Of a stretch of 64,000 nt of DNA, positions 1 through 9,100 are shown piece by piece. Position 1 is the stretch's first letter. Each line of letters opens with the position of its first letter. The notes under the pieces are model-generated. The model saw nothing but the letters and a program-made list of their open reading frames with translations, was not told the DNA's origin and searched no databases. Made by a program: the position numbers and the translations under genes. Source of the DNA: an uncultured Muribaculaceae bacterium (lineage in GTDB: Bacteria > Bacteroidota > Bacteroidia > Bacteroidales > Muribaculaceae); assembly GCA_910587355.1 (NCBI GenBank), contig CAJUKF010000007.1:13002-77001 (forward strand). The letters are read 5' to 3'.

Positions 1-114
1 AATTGAGTTATTTTGCGCAAAAGTATACAAATTAGTTGTAAAAGAGCCATATTATATGTTAATATATGTTAACAACATAATGAACTGTACCAATATCCGT
101 TCCAGCATTGCACT

Positions 115-150
115 TTTGTCCTTTTCTTGCCGGATTATTTCATAACTTTA
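115..150 (+). promoter_or_regulatory. weak promoter-like pair before the phosphatase gene
   Basis: TTTG at 115-118 and TAACTTTA at 143-150 resemble the Bacteroidetes -33 and -7 elements. The spacer is 24 bases instead of the usual 19-21 and the last base of the -7 box is off consensus, so this is only a candidate. It would give a leader of about 40 bases to the ATG at 196. Confidence 0.25.
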
Positions 151-195
151 CATTCCAAAAATACAATAACCGAAATATTCCCAAATCTTTATACG

Positions 196-720
196 ATGCA
201 TAAGAAAACGCATAATAAATATCTATCCGGATTGTGTGACAAGAAAACAATACGCGTCCTTTTTGTCTGCCTGGGCAATATATGCCGCAGTCCGGCTGCC
301 GAGGGAATAATGAAAGATGTAGTGAAGAAAAATGGCGACGAATCGCGCTGGATTATTGATTCTGCGGGCACCGGCGACTATCATATAGGTGATTTGCCTG
401 ACTACCGCATGCGTACGCATGCGCAGCGCCGCGGACTTAATCTCACTCACCGTTGCAGGCAAATCAAGGAAGCTGATTTTGACGATTTCGATATCATAAT
501 CGCCATGGACGCATCCAACGAACGCAATCTGCGGCGTCTCGCTCCTACTCCCGAGGCAGAGGATAAAATCATGCAGATGAGCGAGTGGTTCGGCGACAGG
601 GAAACACGCTACGACCATGTGCCCGACCCCTATTACGAAGGAGCCGAAGGCTTTGAACTGGTGCTTGACCTGCTTGAAGACGCATGCTCAAATATGTATA
701 AAGCCTTGTCTGCCAAATGA
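196..720 (+). CDS. low-molecular-weight protein tyrosine phosphatase
   Basis: A cytoplasmic phosphatase of about 174 residues that would remove phosphate from phosphotyrosine or, in some relatives, from arginine phosphate. The P-loop CLGNICRS lies at residues 25-32 with nucleophile Cys25 and Arg31, and the general-acid aspartate is probably Asp144 in VPDPYY. Length and motif order match the LMW-PTP family. I chose ATG 196 because the sequence upstream (an alternative TTG at 127) lies in a promoter-like stretch and adds residues the family does not have. No tyrosine kinase or capsule gene is adjacent in the window, so the substrate is unknown. The next gene converges on it. Confidence 0.9.
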   Translation: MHKKTHNKYLSGLCDKKTIRVLFVCLGNICRSPAAEGIMKDVVKKNGDESRWIIDSAGTGDYHIGDLPDYRMRTHAQRRGLNLTHRCRQIKEADFDDFDIIIAMDASNERNLRRLAPTPEAEDKIMQMSEWFGDRETRYDHVPDPYYEGAEGFELVLDLLEDACSNMYKALSAK

Positions 721-732
721 CGGACAAGGCTT
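701..732. terminator. hairpin between convergent genes
   Basis: A perfect 10-base inverted repeat (701-710 and 723-732, loop 12) spans the stop codon of the phosphatase gene and sits 24 bases from the end of the convergent SulP gene. There is no long T-run on either side, so it may act in both directions or be only a 3' end structure. Confidence 0.5.
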
Positions 733-756
733 GAATCGAATTCTGAACAGGAGTGT

Positions 757-2511
757 TTATCGGCCGGTGCGCCTGATTTCGGCGGCCACAGCATTTGCCA
801 TGCGTACCGCGCCGGTGATGTGGTCGCATATGTGGTCGGCTCCGATGAGGTTGTCGATGCCGGCATGCTCGAGCACTGTGCGCACATTGGGCTTGACACC
901 CGAGAGCACCACATGTATGCCTTCGGCCTGCGACGATTTGATGAGAATCTCGAGGTTGTGGAGACCGGTGGCATCGATGAACGATACCTTACGCATACGG
1001 ATAATGCGCACCAGTGGAGTCTCGCGCATTGCCGAACGCATCACTTCGTCGAATTTGGTTGCTACGCCGAAGAAGAAGGGACCGTCGATTTCGTAAACGC
1101 TCACGCCGGGCTGCAGATTGAGCTCTTCGTGCTGTGAGAGGTCGGTGCCTTCGGCTACGTCGAGCTGCTCGGAGTAGACTTTGATTTCGGTATTCTCTGT
1201 CACGCGGCGCAGGAAGAGGACTATGGCGAGCAGAAGGCCGATTTCTATGGCGATTGTAAGGTCGAAAATCACTGTGAGGAAAAAGGTGACAAGCAGCACC
1301 GATATATCGCTCTTGGGCGAGTGGAAAATTCCTACTATTGTGCGCCATCCGCTCATATTGTAGGCAACAACCATAAGTACGGCTGCCAGACATGCCATTG
1401 GCACGTAGTTAATCAGCGGCATTGCGAAGAGGAATATCAGCAGCAGCACCATGGCGTGGACGATGCCTGCCATGGGTGTGCGGCCGCCGTTGGTGATATT
1501 GGTCATTGTACGGGCAATGGCGCCGGTGACGGGGATACCTCCGAAGAAAGGTACTGTGATGTTGGCTATGCCCTGGCCTATCAGCTCGGTGTTGCTGTTG
1601 GTATGCGAGCCTGTGACACCGTCGGCCACCGTAGCCGACAGCAGGGATTCGATGGCACCCAGTACGGCGATTGTGAACGCCGAGGGCAGCAGCATGTTGA
1701 TTGTGGCCATGTTGAGAGTGAAACCGTGAGGGGCGGGAATGTCGGTCGACATTGTACCGAAGCGGTCGCCGATGGTCTCGACCTCAAACCAGTCGAAGGC
1801 CTGGCCGAGGAAATACGATACCGCAGTGACAATGATAATTGCAAGCAGTGCGCCGGGCAGTCGTTTGGAAATTTTCGGCGTGAGCACGATTATGAGGAGC
1901 GACACGACAGAGGTAAGAAGTGCCGGCACAGATACACTGCCTAAGTTCGTCAGATACATGCCCCATTTGGGTATGAACTGGCCGGGAATATCACGCAGTC
2001 CGAGACCGAAAAAGTCGTTGATTTGAGTGGAGAAGATAGTTAGTGCGATACCGGCCGTGAATCCTACAACGATAGGGTAGGGTATGAATTTGATTACGGT
2101 GCCGAGCCTGAAAAGTCCCATGAGTATGAGAATCACACCGGCCATGAAAGTGGCTATTGCCAGTCCGTGGAGGCCGAACTGTGAAATGATGTTGTAGACG
2201 ATAATGATGAACGCGCCGGTAGGACCACCGATTTGCACGCTGTTACCGCCGAAAAACGATACCATGAAACCGCCGATGATGGCTGTGATGAGACCGATTG
2301 TGGGGCTCACGCCGGAGGCGATGCCGAAGGCAATTGCCAGCGGAAGAGCTACGATGCCTACGACAATGCCGGCTGTGATGTCGGCCTTGAGGCGTTCGGG
2401 AGTGTAGCTGCGAAGGCACTTAAAGAGTTTCGGATGAAAGTCGACCGCCGATTTGACTACAGTCTTGGCTGCTTGGGTCGCATTCATTTCCGGATTGTTG
2501 AGAAATGTCAT
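757..2511 (-). CDS. SulP family anion transporter with STAS domain
   Basis: An inner-membrane transporter of 584 residues. The N-terminal two thirds are a series of hydrophobic segments typical of SulP proteins, starting near residue 45 with the run TAGIVVGIVALPLAIAFGIA. A cytoplasmic STAS domain follows at about residues 460-575. SulP members carry sulfate, bicarbonate or dicarboxylates, often with sodium or protons. Nothing here fixes the substrate: there is no sulfate-assimilation gene nearby and no carbonic anhydrase fusion. The gene stands alone, transcribed away from the phosphoethanolamine-transferase-like gene. Confidence 0.92.
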   Translation of the reverse strand: MTFLNNPEMNATQAAKTVVKSAVDFHPKLFKCLRSYTPERLKADITAGIVVGIVALPLAIAFGIASGVSPTIGLITAIIGGFMVSFFGGNSVQIGGPTGAFIIIVYNIISQFGLHGLAIATFMAGVILILMGLFRLGTVIKFIPYPIVVGFTAGIALTIFSTQINDFFGLGLRDIPGQFIPKWGMYLTNLGSVSVPALLTSVVSLLIIVLTPKISKRLPGALLAIIIVTAVSYFLGQAFDWFEVETIGDRFGTMSTDIPAPHGFTLNMATINMLLPSAFTIAVLGAIESLLSATVADGVTGSHTNSNTELIGQGIANITVPFFGGIPVTGAIARTMTNITNGGRTPMAGIVHAMVLLLIFLFAMPLINYVPMACLAAVLMVVAYNMSGWRTIVGIFHSPKSDISVLLVTFFLTVIFDLTIAIEIGLLLAIVLFLRRVTENTEIKVYSEQLDVAEGTDLSQHEELNLQPGVSVYEIDGPFFFGVATKFDEVMRSAMRETPLVRIIRMRKVSFIDATGLHNLEILIKSSQAEGIHVVLSGVKPNVRTVLEHAGIDNLIGADHICDHITGAVRMANAVAAEIRRTGR

Positions 2512-2582
2512 AAACCTTTGTAAACCTTATAATTGTATTGTACCCATATGTGCGTCACAGGAAGACGTACACAAATTTTGTG

Positions 2583-2614
2583 CAAAATTAGCTATTTTTC
2601 ACCAAATATGCAAA
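2583..2614 (-). promoter_or_regulatory. promoter of the SulP gene
   Basis: Read on the minus strand, TTTG (2611-2614), a 20-base spacer and TAATTTTG (2583-2590) match the Bacteroidetes vegetative promoter. Transcription would start near 2576, giving a leader of about 65 bases. Confidence 0.6.
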
Positions 2615-2663
2615 ACTATCTAACACTGACGCAATTAATTCGCGGATGCGAAAAAATAATTAT

Positions 2664-2671
2664 TACCTTTG
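2664..2671 (+). promoter_or_regulatory. -7 box (TACCTTTG) of the phosphoethanolamine-transferase-like gene
   Basis: A perfect -7 element, but no TTTG at the expected distance. It lies only 17 bases before the ATG at 2689, so the leader would be about 10 bases. Confidence 0.5.
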
Positions 2672-2688
2672 TGGCAATTTCGCATACA

Positions 2689-4491
2689 ATGGAGAGTACT
2701 GATAACAGAATTAATAAAAATAATCAAGGAGTCGCAGGGTGTATTTTGAAGAAGGCTTCAGACTTTTTTCAGTGGTTCTATGCCCCGGTGAGTCACACGC
2801 CCCTGTTATTCGCAATAGTGATGCTTTGCAGTGCTTCGGCTCCGATTGTTGCCATTGTCGCCGGCGGACGTTATCTGCATTTTCTCTTTTATGCTCTCTT
2901 GAGCGGCAGTTTTCTGGGCTGGCTTGCGTGTCTGTTGCCAAAGGTGTGGATGAGGGTGTCGGCTGCATGTATATTTATGACTGTGGCTTTGGTGGAGACG
3001 TTCCATATGGGACTGCTTGATAAAAATATTGACCAAAGTACCCTGGAGCTTATATTGAATACCAACGGGGCGGAGGCCGTCGGATTTCTCGTTCAGTTTT
3101 TTACGCCCGGTGTAATTATATTTCTCATTATTGCGGTTACAGCGCTCGTGGGGCTGGCTCTTGCCATAGCCCGTGTGCACATTGTCATGCCTCGCCGGGC
3201 GGCGTATCCGGCTATCCCTTTGTTTTGTGTCGTATGCGCCGGTGCGGCAGGTATGTTCAGGATGTTTTCCGTCCTGAGTTGTGATACTTACGACGAACTG
3301 GTGGTATGGGAGTCTGAGTGCGGCAATAATCAGGAATTAAACAACGGTGCCCGCGCTCTTATGTCCGACCCGGTGAGCAAGTCGGCGTATCTGTGTAAGG
3401 CCCTGCAGTTATATAACCGGAATTTTCGTTTATGGAGCGATTGCCAGCGTCGGTTGTATGACAGTCTGCCGCAGATGTCTGCGCCTGACGATAGTCTTAA
3501 AGTAGTGCTTGTTATCGGAGAGTCGTTTATCCGGAGCCATTCGTCGCTTTACGGCTATCATCTGCCGGTAAATCCGGCCCTGGAGCGAGAATTGCGCGAC
3601 AGCGCGCTGATTGTGTATGCCGATGCTGTCGTGCCTGCGAATTTTACAGTGATTTCCCTGAGCAACATATTGAATCTTAATTCAGTGTCGCGTGGCGAAA
3701 AATGGTGGGAAAGCGCATATATGCCCATGGTCTTCCGCAAAGCCGGTTGGAGCGTGGAGATGTATTCAAATCAATACATGCCATACACCAGTCAGGATTT
3801 GAGCATGGAACTTTTTGACCCGTTGCAACTCGATTCTGTATATACCCGCTATGGCATGAAGAATTTCGATTACGACGGAGATTTCATGTCGTCTGTGCCT
3901 GTGCGCGATATCGCCCCCGAGAAAAGGACGCTTACGGTGATTCATCTCACTGGGCAGCATTTCCCTCAGTCGCTTCGCGTACCTCCCGCATCACGGCATC
4001 CGTTTACCGCTGATGATGTACCCGCCGACAAACCGTGGCTGACCCCGGAGCGGCGTGCGGTTGTGGCAGATTATGCCAATTCCACGCTTTATAATGATTC
4101 CATTGTGGCAGATATCATCGACCGTTACCGCGAGAAATATGCAATGGTAGTGTATTTCTCCGACCACGGAGAAGAAATGTGGGACTCGGCTCCCAACGGT
4201 CACCGCACGCGTCAGTATCCCGACAATCCCGAGTGGATTCATAATATGCACGATGTGCCTCTTATGTTCTGGATTTCGCCACTGTTACGGACTCGTTGTC
4301 CCAATCTGGAGGAGAGGCTGCGGAAGTGTGCCTCCCGTCCTGTATCGATGGATTTAATCGGACATACTCTTCTGGGAGCGTTCGCTCCGTCATCGCCCTG
4401 TTACCACCCGGAATATGATGTGCTTAGTACAGACTACAAGCCTCTGCCCCGTGTCAGCGTGCAGGGGTATCCCTATCCCGAAAAACAATAA
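2689..4491 (+). CDS. phosphoethanolamine transferase-like sulfatase-fold membrane protein
   Basis: Predicted inner-membrane enzyme of 600 residues that transfers phosphoethanolamine or a similar head group to lipid A or another glycan (alkaline-phosphatase superfamily, EptA/CptA type). Several membrane helices occupy roughly the first 190 residues and a periplasmic catalytic domain follows. Metal-site candidates are Glu278 in VIGESF, His419 and His424 in HLTGQH, and Asp492-His493 in SDHGEE. Thr320 in ANFTVIS is the likely nucleophile by position. The start at 2689 follows a perfect -7 box; the open frame extends upstream to 2533 but would contain the promoter. The acceptor is not shown by context. 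Confidence 0.8.
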   Translation: MESTDNRINKNNQGVAGCILKKASDFFQWFYAPVSHTPLLFAIVMLCSASAPIVAIVAGGRYLHFLFYALLSGSFLGWLACLLPKVWMRVSAACIFMTVALVETFHMGLLDKNIDQSTLELILNTNGAEAVGFLVQFFTPGVIIFLIIAVTALVGLALAIARVHIVMPRRAAYPAIPLFCVVCAGAAGMFRMFSVLSCDTYDELVVWESECGNNQELNNGARALMSDPVSKSAYLCKALQLYNRNFRLWSDCQRRLYDSLPQMSAPDDSLKVVLVIGESFIRSHSSLYGYHLPVNPALERELRDSALIVYADAVVPANFTVISLSNILNLNSVSRGEKWWESAYMPMVFRKAGWSVEMYSNQYMPYTSQDLSMELFDPLQLDSVYTRYGMKNFDYDGDFMSSVPVRDIAPEKRTLTVIHLTGQHFPQSLRVPPASRHPFTADDVPADKPWLTPERRAVVADYANSTLYNDSIVADIIDRYREKYAMVVYFSDHGEEMWDSAPNGHRTRQYPDNPEWIHNMHDVPLMFWISPLLRTRCPNLEERLRKCASRPVSMDLIGHTLLGAFAPSSPCYHPEYDVLSTDYKPLPRVSVQGYPYPEKQ

Positions 4492-4505
4492 TCATCCCGA
4501 GTTAT

Positions 4506-4513
4506 TATTTTTG
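4506..4513 (+). promoter_or_regulatory. -7 box (TATTTTTG) before the Lrp-type regulator
   Basis: It matches TAnnTTTG and lies 13 bases before the ATG at 4527; no clear -33 element is seen. Transcription could also continue from the gene upstream, which ends only 35 bases before. Confidence 0.3.
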
Positions 4514-4526
4514 CTTCTGAGAAATT

Positions 4527-4991
4527 ATGAGTGATTTTCAGCTTGATAAAGTCGATATAGATATTTTACGTGAACTGCAGCGCGACAGCCGTCTGTCGGT
4601 GCGCGAGCTTGCAGCCCGGGTACACCGTTCGGCAACGCCGGTATTTGAGCGCCTGCGCCGGCTCGAGAGCGAGGGTGTGATAAAAGGCTATACCTTAAAT
4701 ATTGACTTTGAGAAAGTGGGGCGCGATTTCATCGTGTTCTGCAACGTGAAACTTCGTAGAATCAACACCGAGATTCATGAGCGCTTTGCTGCGGAAGTAG
4801 CGGCAATGAACGAGGTCACGGAGTGCTATAATGTATCAGGCACTGTAGACTATGTGCTCAAGGTGCAGGTCCCTGACATGAAGGCGTACCGTGAGTTTGT
4901 CACGGCACGCCTCGGTCGTCTTGATATGTTGGAGTCGGTGCAGAGCGTATTTGTAATGGAGACAATCAAACACGACGGGGCACCGTTGTAG
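4527..4991 (+). CDS. Lrp/AsnC family transcriptional regulator
   Basis: A DNA-binding protein of 154 residues. The N-terminal 60 residues form the AsnC-type helix-turn-helix (DKVDIDILRELQRDSRLSVR, then RSATPVFERLRRLE). The rest is the RAM/AsnC effector-binding domain, which usually binds an amino acid and drives octamer formation. Its 3' end meets the 3' end of argH with only three bases between, so it is not in the arginine operon. Control of that operon is possible but only inferred from position. Confidence 0.9.
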   Translation: MSDFQLDKVDIDILRELQRDSRLSVRELAARVHRSATPVFERLRRLESEGVIKGYTLNIDFEKVGRDFIVFCNVKLRRINTEIHERFAAEVAAMNEVTECYNVSGTVDYVLKVQVPDMKAYREFVTARLGRLDMLESVQSVFVMETIKHDGAPL

Positions 4992-4994
4992 GAA

Positions 4995-6287
4995 TTATTT
5001 GAATTCGTCGAAAATCAGCTTCATCTTTGCGGCTATACGGTCGTTGCATAGGTTGCCGATAGAGCCTTCGTGGGTATGATGCACCTCCCTTGTGGGCTTA
5101 TATTCGCCGTGCTGCACCTGCATACCTATGGTCTTGTAAGCGTCGCGGTAGGGCATACCGGCGAGAGCGAGCCGGTTGACATCCTCCACTGTGAAGAGAT
5201 AGTCGTATTTGGGGTCGCTGATAATGTCGCGGTTCACGCGGATATGCTGAAGCATGAAGTCGCACATCTCCAGACAACGTATGATTTCGGTTGTGGCCGG
5301 GAATGTGATATCTTTGAGCAGCTGTAAGTCGCGGTTGTAACCCAGGGGAAGGTTTGCTGTGAGCAGGGCGATTTCGTTGGGTACGGCCTGAAGACGGTTG
5401 CATTTGCCGCGCATGATTTCGAATACGTCGGGATTCTTCTTGTGCGGCATGATTGAGGAGCCTGTTGTGAATTCATCGGGGAACGAAACGAAACCGAAAT
5501 TCTGGCACATCCACATGCATACATCCATGGCGAAACGGCCGAGGGTTGATGCGATAGAGGCTATCGCCATTGCTGCTGCACGTTCGGTTTTTCCACGGCT
5601 CATCTGAGCGGCGACAACGTTGTAGTGTAAGTCGGCGAACCCAAGCAGTTCGGTTGTCATGGTACGGTTGAGCGGAAACGATGAGCCGTAGCCGGCAGCC
5701 GAACCAAGCGGATTCTGGTCGGCGATGCGGTATGCGGCGAGCAGCATCTGCATGTCGTCTGTGAGGGCTTCGGCATAAGCGCCGAACCACAGGCCGAACG
5801 ATGAAGGCATGGCTACCTGAAGGTGTGTGTAGCCGGGCATAAGCACATCTTTATACTCCTCGCTGAGCGACTGCAGTCTTTCGAAGAGATTTACTGTGGC
5901 GTTTGCGATTTTGCGGAGTTCGTCGCGCATGAAGAGCTTGAGGTCGACAAGCACCTGGTCGTTGCGCGAGCGCCCCGAGTGAATTTTCTTGCCTATGTCG
6001 CCATATCGTTCGGTGAGGATGAATTCTACCTGAGAATGCACATCTTCCACACCCGGCTTTATGGTGAATTCGCCGCGTTCAATTTCTTCGCGGATTTCTT
6101 CAAGACCCTTGAGAAGTACTTCGAGTTCGTCTTTTGTAAGGAGACCTATTGACTCAAGCATGCGTATATGCGCCATTGAGCCTTCCACGTCGTAGCGTGC
6201 CAGTCGAAGGTCAAGTTCACGGTCTTGTCCCACGGTGAATTCCTCTATCATTTTGTCGGGCTCGTAGCCCTTGTCCCATAGATTCAT
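4995..6287 (-). CDS. argH: argininosuccinate lyase
   Basis: Splits argininosuccinate into arginine and fumarate, the last step of arginine synthesis. The 430-residue protein carries the fumarase/aspartase-superfamily signature GSSIMPHKKNPD near residues 275-286 and the HSGRSRNDQV segment in the N-terminal third. Length is somewhat short compared with many ArgH proteins (about 460) but complete. It is the last gene of the operon and its start overlaps the stop of the deacetylase gene by four bases (ATGA), which suggests translational coupling. Confidence 0.95.
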   Translation of the reverse strand: MNLWDKGYEPDKMIEEFTVGQDRELDLRLARYDVEGSMAHIRMLESIGLLTKDELEVLLKGLEEIREEIERGEFTIKPGVEDVHSQVEFILTERYGDIGKKIHSGRSRNDQVLVDLKLFMRDELRKIANATVNLFERLQSLSEEYKDVLMPGYTHLQVAMPSSFGLWFGAYAEALTDDMQMLLAAYRIADQNPLGSAAGYGSSFPLNRTMTTELLGFADLHYNVVAAQMSRGKTERAAAMAIASIASTLGRFAMDVCMWMCQNFGFVSFPDEFTTGSSIMPHKKNPDVFEIMRGKCNRLQAVPNEIALLTANLPLGYNRDLQLLKDITFPATTEIIRCLEMCDFMLQHIRVNRDIISDPKYDYLFTVEDVNRLALAGMPYRDAYKTIGMQVQHGEYKPTREVHHTHEGSIGNLCNDRIAAKMKLIFDEFK

Positions 6288-7378
6288 TGTCTTTTAAGTT
6301 CTTTAGCGAGATTGTCGAGCAGTCGCATGTAGGTGTCAATGCCCTGTTCAATCTCTGTTAAATATATGAATTCGTCGGCCGTGTGAGAGCGCGATGATTC
6401 TCCGGGGCCGATTTTAAGCGAGGGTATGCCGTGCATCAGCGACATGTCGGAGGTTGTAGGCGATACGAAAGGTGTCTTACCCATGGCTACTGCGGCACGA
6501 ACGAGCGGATGCGTCTCAGATATGACAGACGCATGGACGCGTGTGCTGCGTGGCTTCACTGTTGTGTGTTCACTTACGGCGTTCTGAAGCATCACGGCGG
6601 TTTCCTCGTTGCTGTAGGCGTCGGTGGTGCGGATGTCGGCCACCCAGCGGCATTCGTCAGGCACAACATTGTGCTGCCTGCCGGCTTCTATCTGTGTCAC
6701 CGATATTTTTATGGGCCCGAGAACCGATGATACTTTCTCGAATCGGCATGAGCGCAGAGCCGCGATATCGTCAATGGCACGGTATATGGCATTGATGCCT
6801 TCGTTGCGTGCGGCATGACCTGTCACACCAGTGGTGACGCAGTCGAGTACAAGCAGTCCGCGCTCGGCAATGGCCGGCTGAAGCGATGTCGGTTCGCCTA
6901 CAATGGCCATGTCGATGCGTGTGAGACCTTCGTTTTCAAGAAACTTCAGCAGATGCCGTATTCCGCCTTCTCCGCCTACTTCTTCCTCTGCCGAAACGGC
7001 GAGGAAAGGGCTGTAAGGCAAATCCTTGTCCTTGATGCTGAGAAACGCTGCAATCAGTGACACAAGCGGGGCTCCGGCATCGTTGCTGCCCAGTCCGTAA
7101 AGCTTTCCGTCGCGCTCAAAAGGCGTGAACGGGTCAAACGAATAGCTCGCAGCCGGTTTTACGGTGTCGATGTGGCTGTTGAGCATTACAACGGGTTTGG
7201 CGAGGTCGAAATACTCGGGAAAGACAACAATATTGTTGCCTGCGCGCTGTGCCTTGCACGCGCCGCAGCGGCTGTTGATGAAATTCTCAACGATGTCGGC
7301 TGCGCGGCTTTCGTCGCGCGAAAGCGACGGCGTTGCAATCAGGCTCTTGAGCAGTTCGACGGCGTCTTTGTCAGTCAT
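6284..7378 (-). CDS. argE: M20 family N-acyl-ornithine/citrulline deacylase (ArgE-like)
   Basis: A zinc metallopeptidase-fold amidohydrolase of 364 residues. Ligand candidates are visible: His69 in NSHIDTV, Asp100 in GSNDAGA, Glu131-Glu132 in SAEEEVGG, Glu162 in VGEPTS and His332 in SRSHTADEF. In organisms with an N-acylornithine carbamoyltransferase the deacylase acts after carbamoylation, so the expected substrate is N-acetyl- or N-succinyl-citrulline. Given the Ser90 form of the neighbouring carbamoyltransferase, succinyl-citrulline is the better guess. It overlaps argB by eight bases and argH by four. Sequence alone cannot exclude succinyl-diaminopimelate desuccinylase, but the operon argues against it. 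Confidence 0.85.
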   Translation of the reverse strand: MTDKDAVELLKSLIATPSLSRDESRAADIVENFINSRCGACKAQRAGNNIVVFPEYFDLAKPVVMLNSHIDTVKPAASYSFDPFTPFERDGKLYGLGSNDAGAPLVSLIAAFLSIKDKDLPYSPFLAVSAEEEVGGEGGIRHLLKFLENEGLTRIDMAIVGEPTSLQPAIAERGLLVLDCVTTGVTGHAARNEGINAIYRAIDDIAALRSCRFEKVSSVLGPIKISVTQIEAGRQHNVVPDECRWVADIRTTDAYSNEETAVMLQNAVSEHTTVKPRSTRVHASVISETHPLVRAAVAMGKTPFVSPTTSDMSLMHGIPSLKIGPGESSRSHTADEFIYLTEIEQGIDTYMRLLDNLAKELKRQ

Positions 7379-8144
7379 CGCAGATTACGGTACCGGAAGG
7401 GGTGAGTATATTGTCGCTTTTGCGTATGGTCACGCTTGTGACGCCGGCGTCGAGCGCACGCAGGGCATTTTCCACTTTCGGAATCATGCCTCCGCTGACA
7501 GTGCCGTCGGCACGTAGTGCGTCGAACGTCTCATGAGAAATACGCGGCACCACCGAGGAGGGGTCATCAATGTCGCGGAGCACGCCGTCCTTTTCGAAGC
7601 AGTATATGAGTACTGTGGGAGCCACACGGGCGAGACCCATGGCAACGGCTGCCGCCACGCTGTCGGCGTTGCAGTTGAGCAGATTTCCGCTTCCGTCGTG
7701 AGTTATTGCACAGAATACGGGCGTTAGTCCTGCATCGATGAATGTCAGTATTTTCACCGCATCGACCCCTTCGGTTGTAATGTCACCCACGAATCCGTAG
7801 TCGACCGGCTCGGCAGGGCGCTTGGTGGCGCGTATGCAGCCTGCATCTGCGCCGCTGAAGCCTATTGCATCGCAGTCGCGGGCCTGAAGAGCGGCCGTAA
7901 TGCGTTTGTTGATAAGACCGGCGTAGACCATCGTCACTACTTTAAGGGTGTCGGCATCGGTCACGCGACGTCCGTCAATCATCGTGGTAGGTATGTCCAG
8001 CTGCTTGCACAGACGTGTCGCCTCCTTGCCGCCGCCGTGTATGAGCACTTTGGGACCGGGAATGCGTGCGAATTCGTCGAGAAAAGCGGCGAGAGCTTCG
8101 GGATTGTCAACAACGTTGCCGCCTATTTTATAGACTTTTACCAT
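7371..8144 (-). CDS. argB: N-acetyl/N-succinylglutamate kinase
   Basis: Phosphorylates the gamma-carboxylate of N-acylglutamate using ATP, the second step of the pathway. The 257-residue protein has the amino-acid-kinase fold signatures: HGGGKE near residues 36-41, the GFSGADAG segment in the middle, and NCNADSVAAAVA for substrate binding. It lacks the N-terminal helix of arginine-inhibited hexameric kinases, so it may not be feedback-inhibited in the usual way; that is an inference from length. The gene starts two bases after the argF' stop. Confidence 0.93.
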   Translation of the reverse strand: MVKVYKIGGNVVDNPEALAAFLDEFARIPGPKVLIHGGGKEATRLCKQLDIPTTMIDGRRVTDADTLKVVTMVYAGLINKRITAALQARDCDAIGFSGADAGCIRATKRPAEPVDYGFVGDITTEGVDAVKILTFIDAGLTPVFCAITHDGSGNLLNCNADSVAAAVAMGLARVAPTVLIYCFEKDGVLRDIDDPSSVVPRISHETFDALRADGTVSGGMIPKVENALRALDAGVTSVTIRKSDNILTPSGTVICDD

Positions 8145-8146
8145 TG

Positions 8147-9100
8147 TCAGAGCGATTCGAGAATGCGTTTGAGTACCACTGTTGCCGAAATCTCGCGGTT
8201 GGCGGCTTCGGGGATTACAATGCTCTGAGGCGATTCAATCACGTCGTCGGTCACAATCATATTGCGGCGAACCGGCAGGCAGTGCATGAAATATGCGTTG
8301 TCGGTGAGCGCCATTTTTGCGCTGTCAATTGTCCAGTCGCGGTCGGTGGAGAGCACTTTGCCGTAGTTGGGGTCGGCGTATGCGCTCCAGTTTTTGCCGT
8401 AAATGAAGTCGGCGCCTTCGAAAGCTTTGCGCTGGTCGTATTCCACACGGGCGTTACCGACGAATCCGGGGGCAAGCTCATATCCGTGAGGATGAGTGAT
8501 GACGAAGTCGTAGTCGGTGGCATTCATCCATTCTGCAAATGAGTTGGGCACGGCCTGAGGCAGCGCTTTGGGGTGGGGTGCCCACGACAGCACGACCTTC
8601 GGGCGGTCTTTTTTCTTGTATTCCTCGATTGTGATGAGGTCGGCGAAACTCTGCAGAGGGTGACGTGTGGCGGCCTCCATGCTGAATACCGGGCGCCCCG
8701 AGTAACGGATGAACTGGTTGATAATCCGCTCCTCGTAGTCTTCGGCCTTGTCCTTGAGACCGGCGAAAGAACGTACTCCGATTACATCGCAGTAGCATCC
8801 CATTACCGGAATCGCCTCAAGCAGATGCTCCGACTTGTCGCCGTCCATGACTACGCCGCGTTCGGTCTCGAGTTTCCATGCGCCCTGATTGACATCGAGC
8901 ACTATCACGTTCATGCCGAGATTCATGGCGGCTTTCTGTGTGCTCAGGCGCGTGCGAAGGCTCGAATTGAAGAAAATCATCATCAGGGTCTTGTTGCGCC
9001 CCAGATTATTATATGCGAAACGGTCGGCTTTTATTGCCAATGCTTCGGCTACGGCGCCGCGAAGGTCGCCTATGTCGTGTACGTCGGTGAATTTTTTCAT
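8147..9100 (-). CDS. argF': N-succinylornithine carbamoyltransferase (ArgF')
   Basis: Transfers a carbamoyl group to the delta-amino group of an N-acylated ornithine. The 317-residue protein matches the Bacteroides fragilis N-succinylornithine enzyme class as I remember it, with FFNSSLRTR (43-51) for carbamoyl phosphate, ATRHPLQSFADL in the middle, and HCLPVRRN (273-280) near the C terminus. Residue 90 decides acyl specificity in published work: Pro in the B. fragilis enzyme, Glu92 in the Xanthomonas acetyl enzyme, with Ser, Pro, Ala or Val substitutions converting the latter to succinyl use. Here residue 90 is Ser (codon TCG at 8831-8833), which points to succinylornithine. It overlaps argD by four bases. 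Confidence 0.92.
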   Translation of the reverse strand: MKKFTDVHDIGDLRGAVAEALAIKADRFAYNNLGRNKTLMMIFFNSSLRTRLSTQKAAMNLGMNVIVLDVNQGAWKLETERGVVMDGDKSEHLLEAIPVMGCYCDVIGVRSFAGLKDKAEDYEERIINQFIRYSGRPVFSMEAATRHPLQSFADLITIEEYKKKDRPKVVLSWAPHPKALPQAVPNSFAEWMNATDYDFVITHPHGYELAPGFVGNARVEYDQRKAFEGADFIYGKNWSAYADPNYGKVLSTDRDWTIDSAKMALTDNAYFMHCLPVRRNMIVTDDVIESPQSIVIPEAANREISATVVLKRILESL

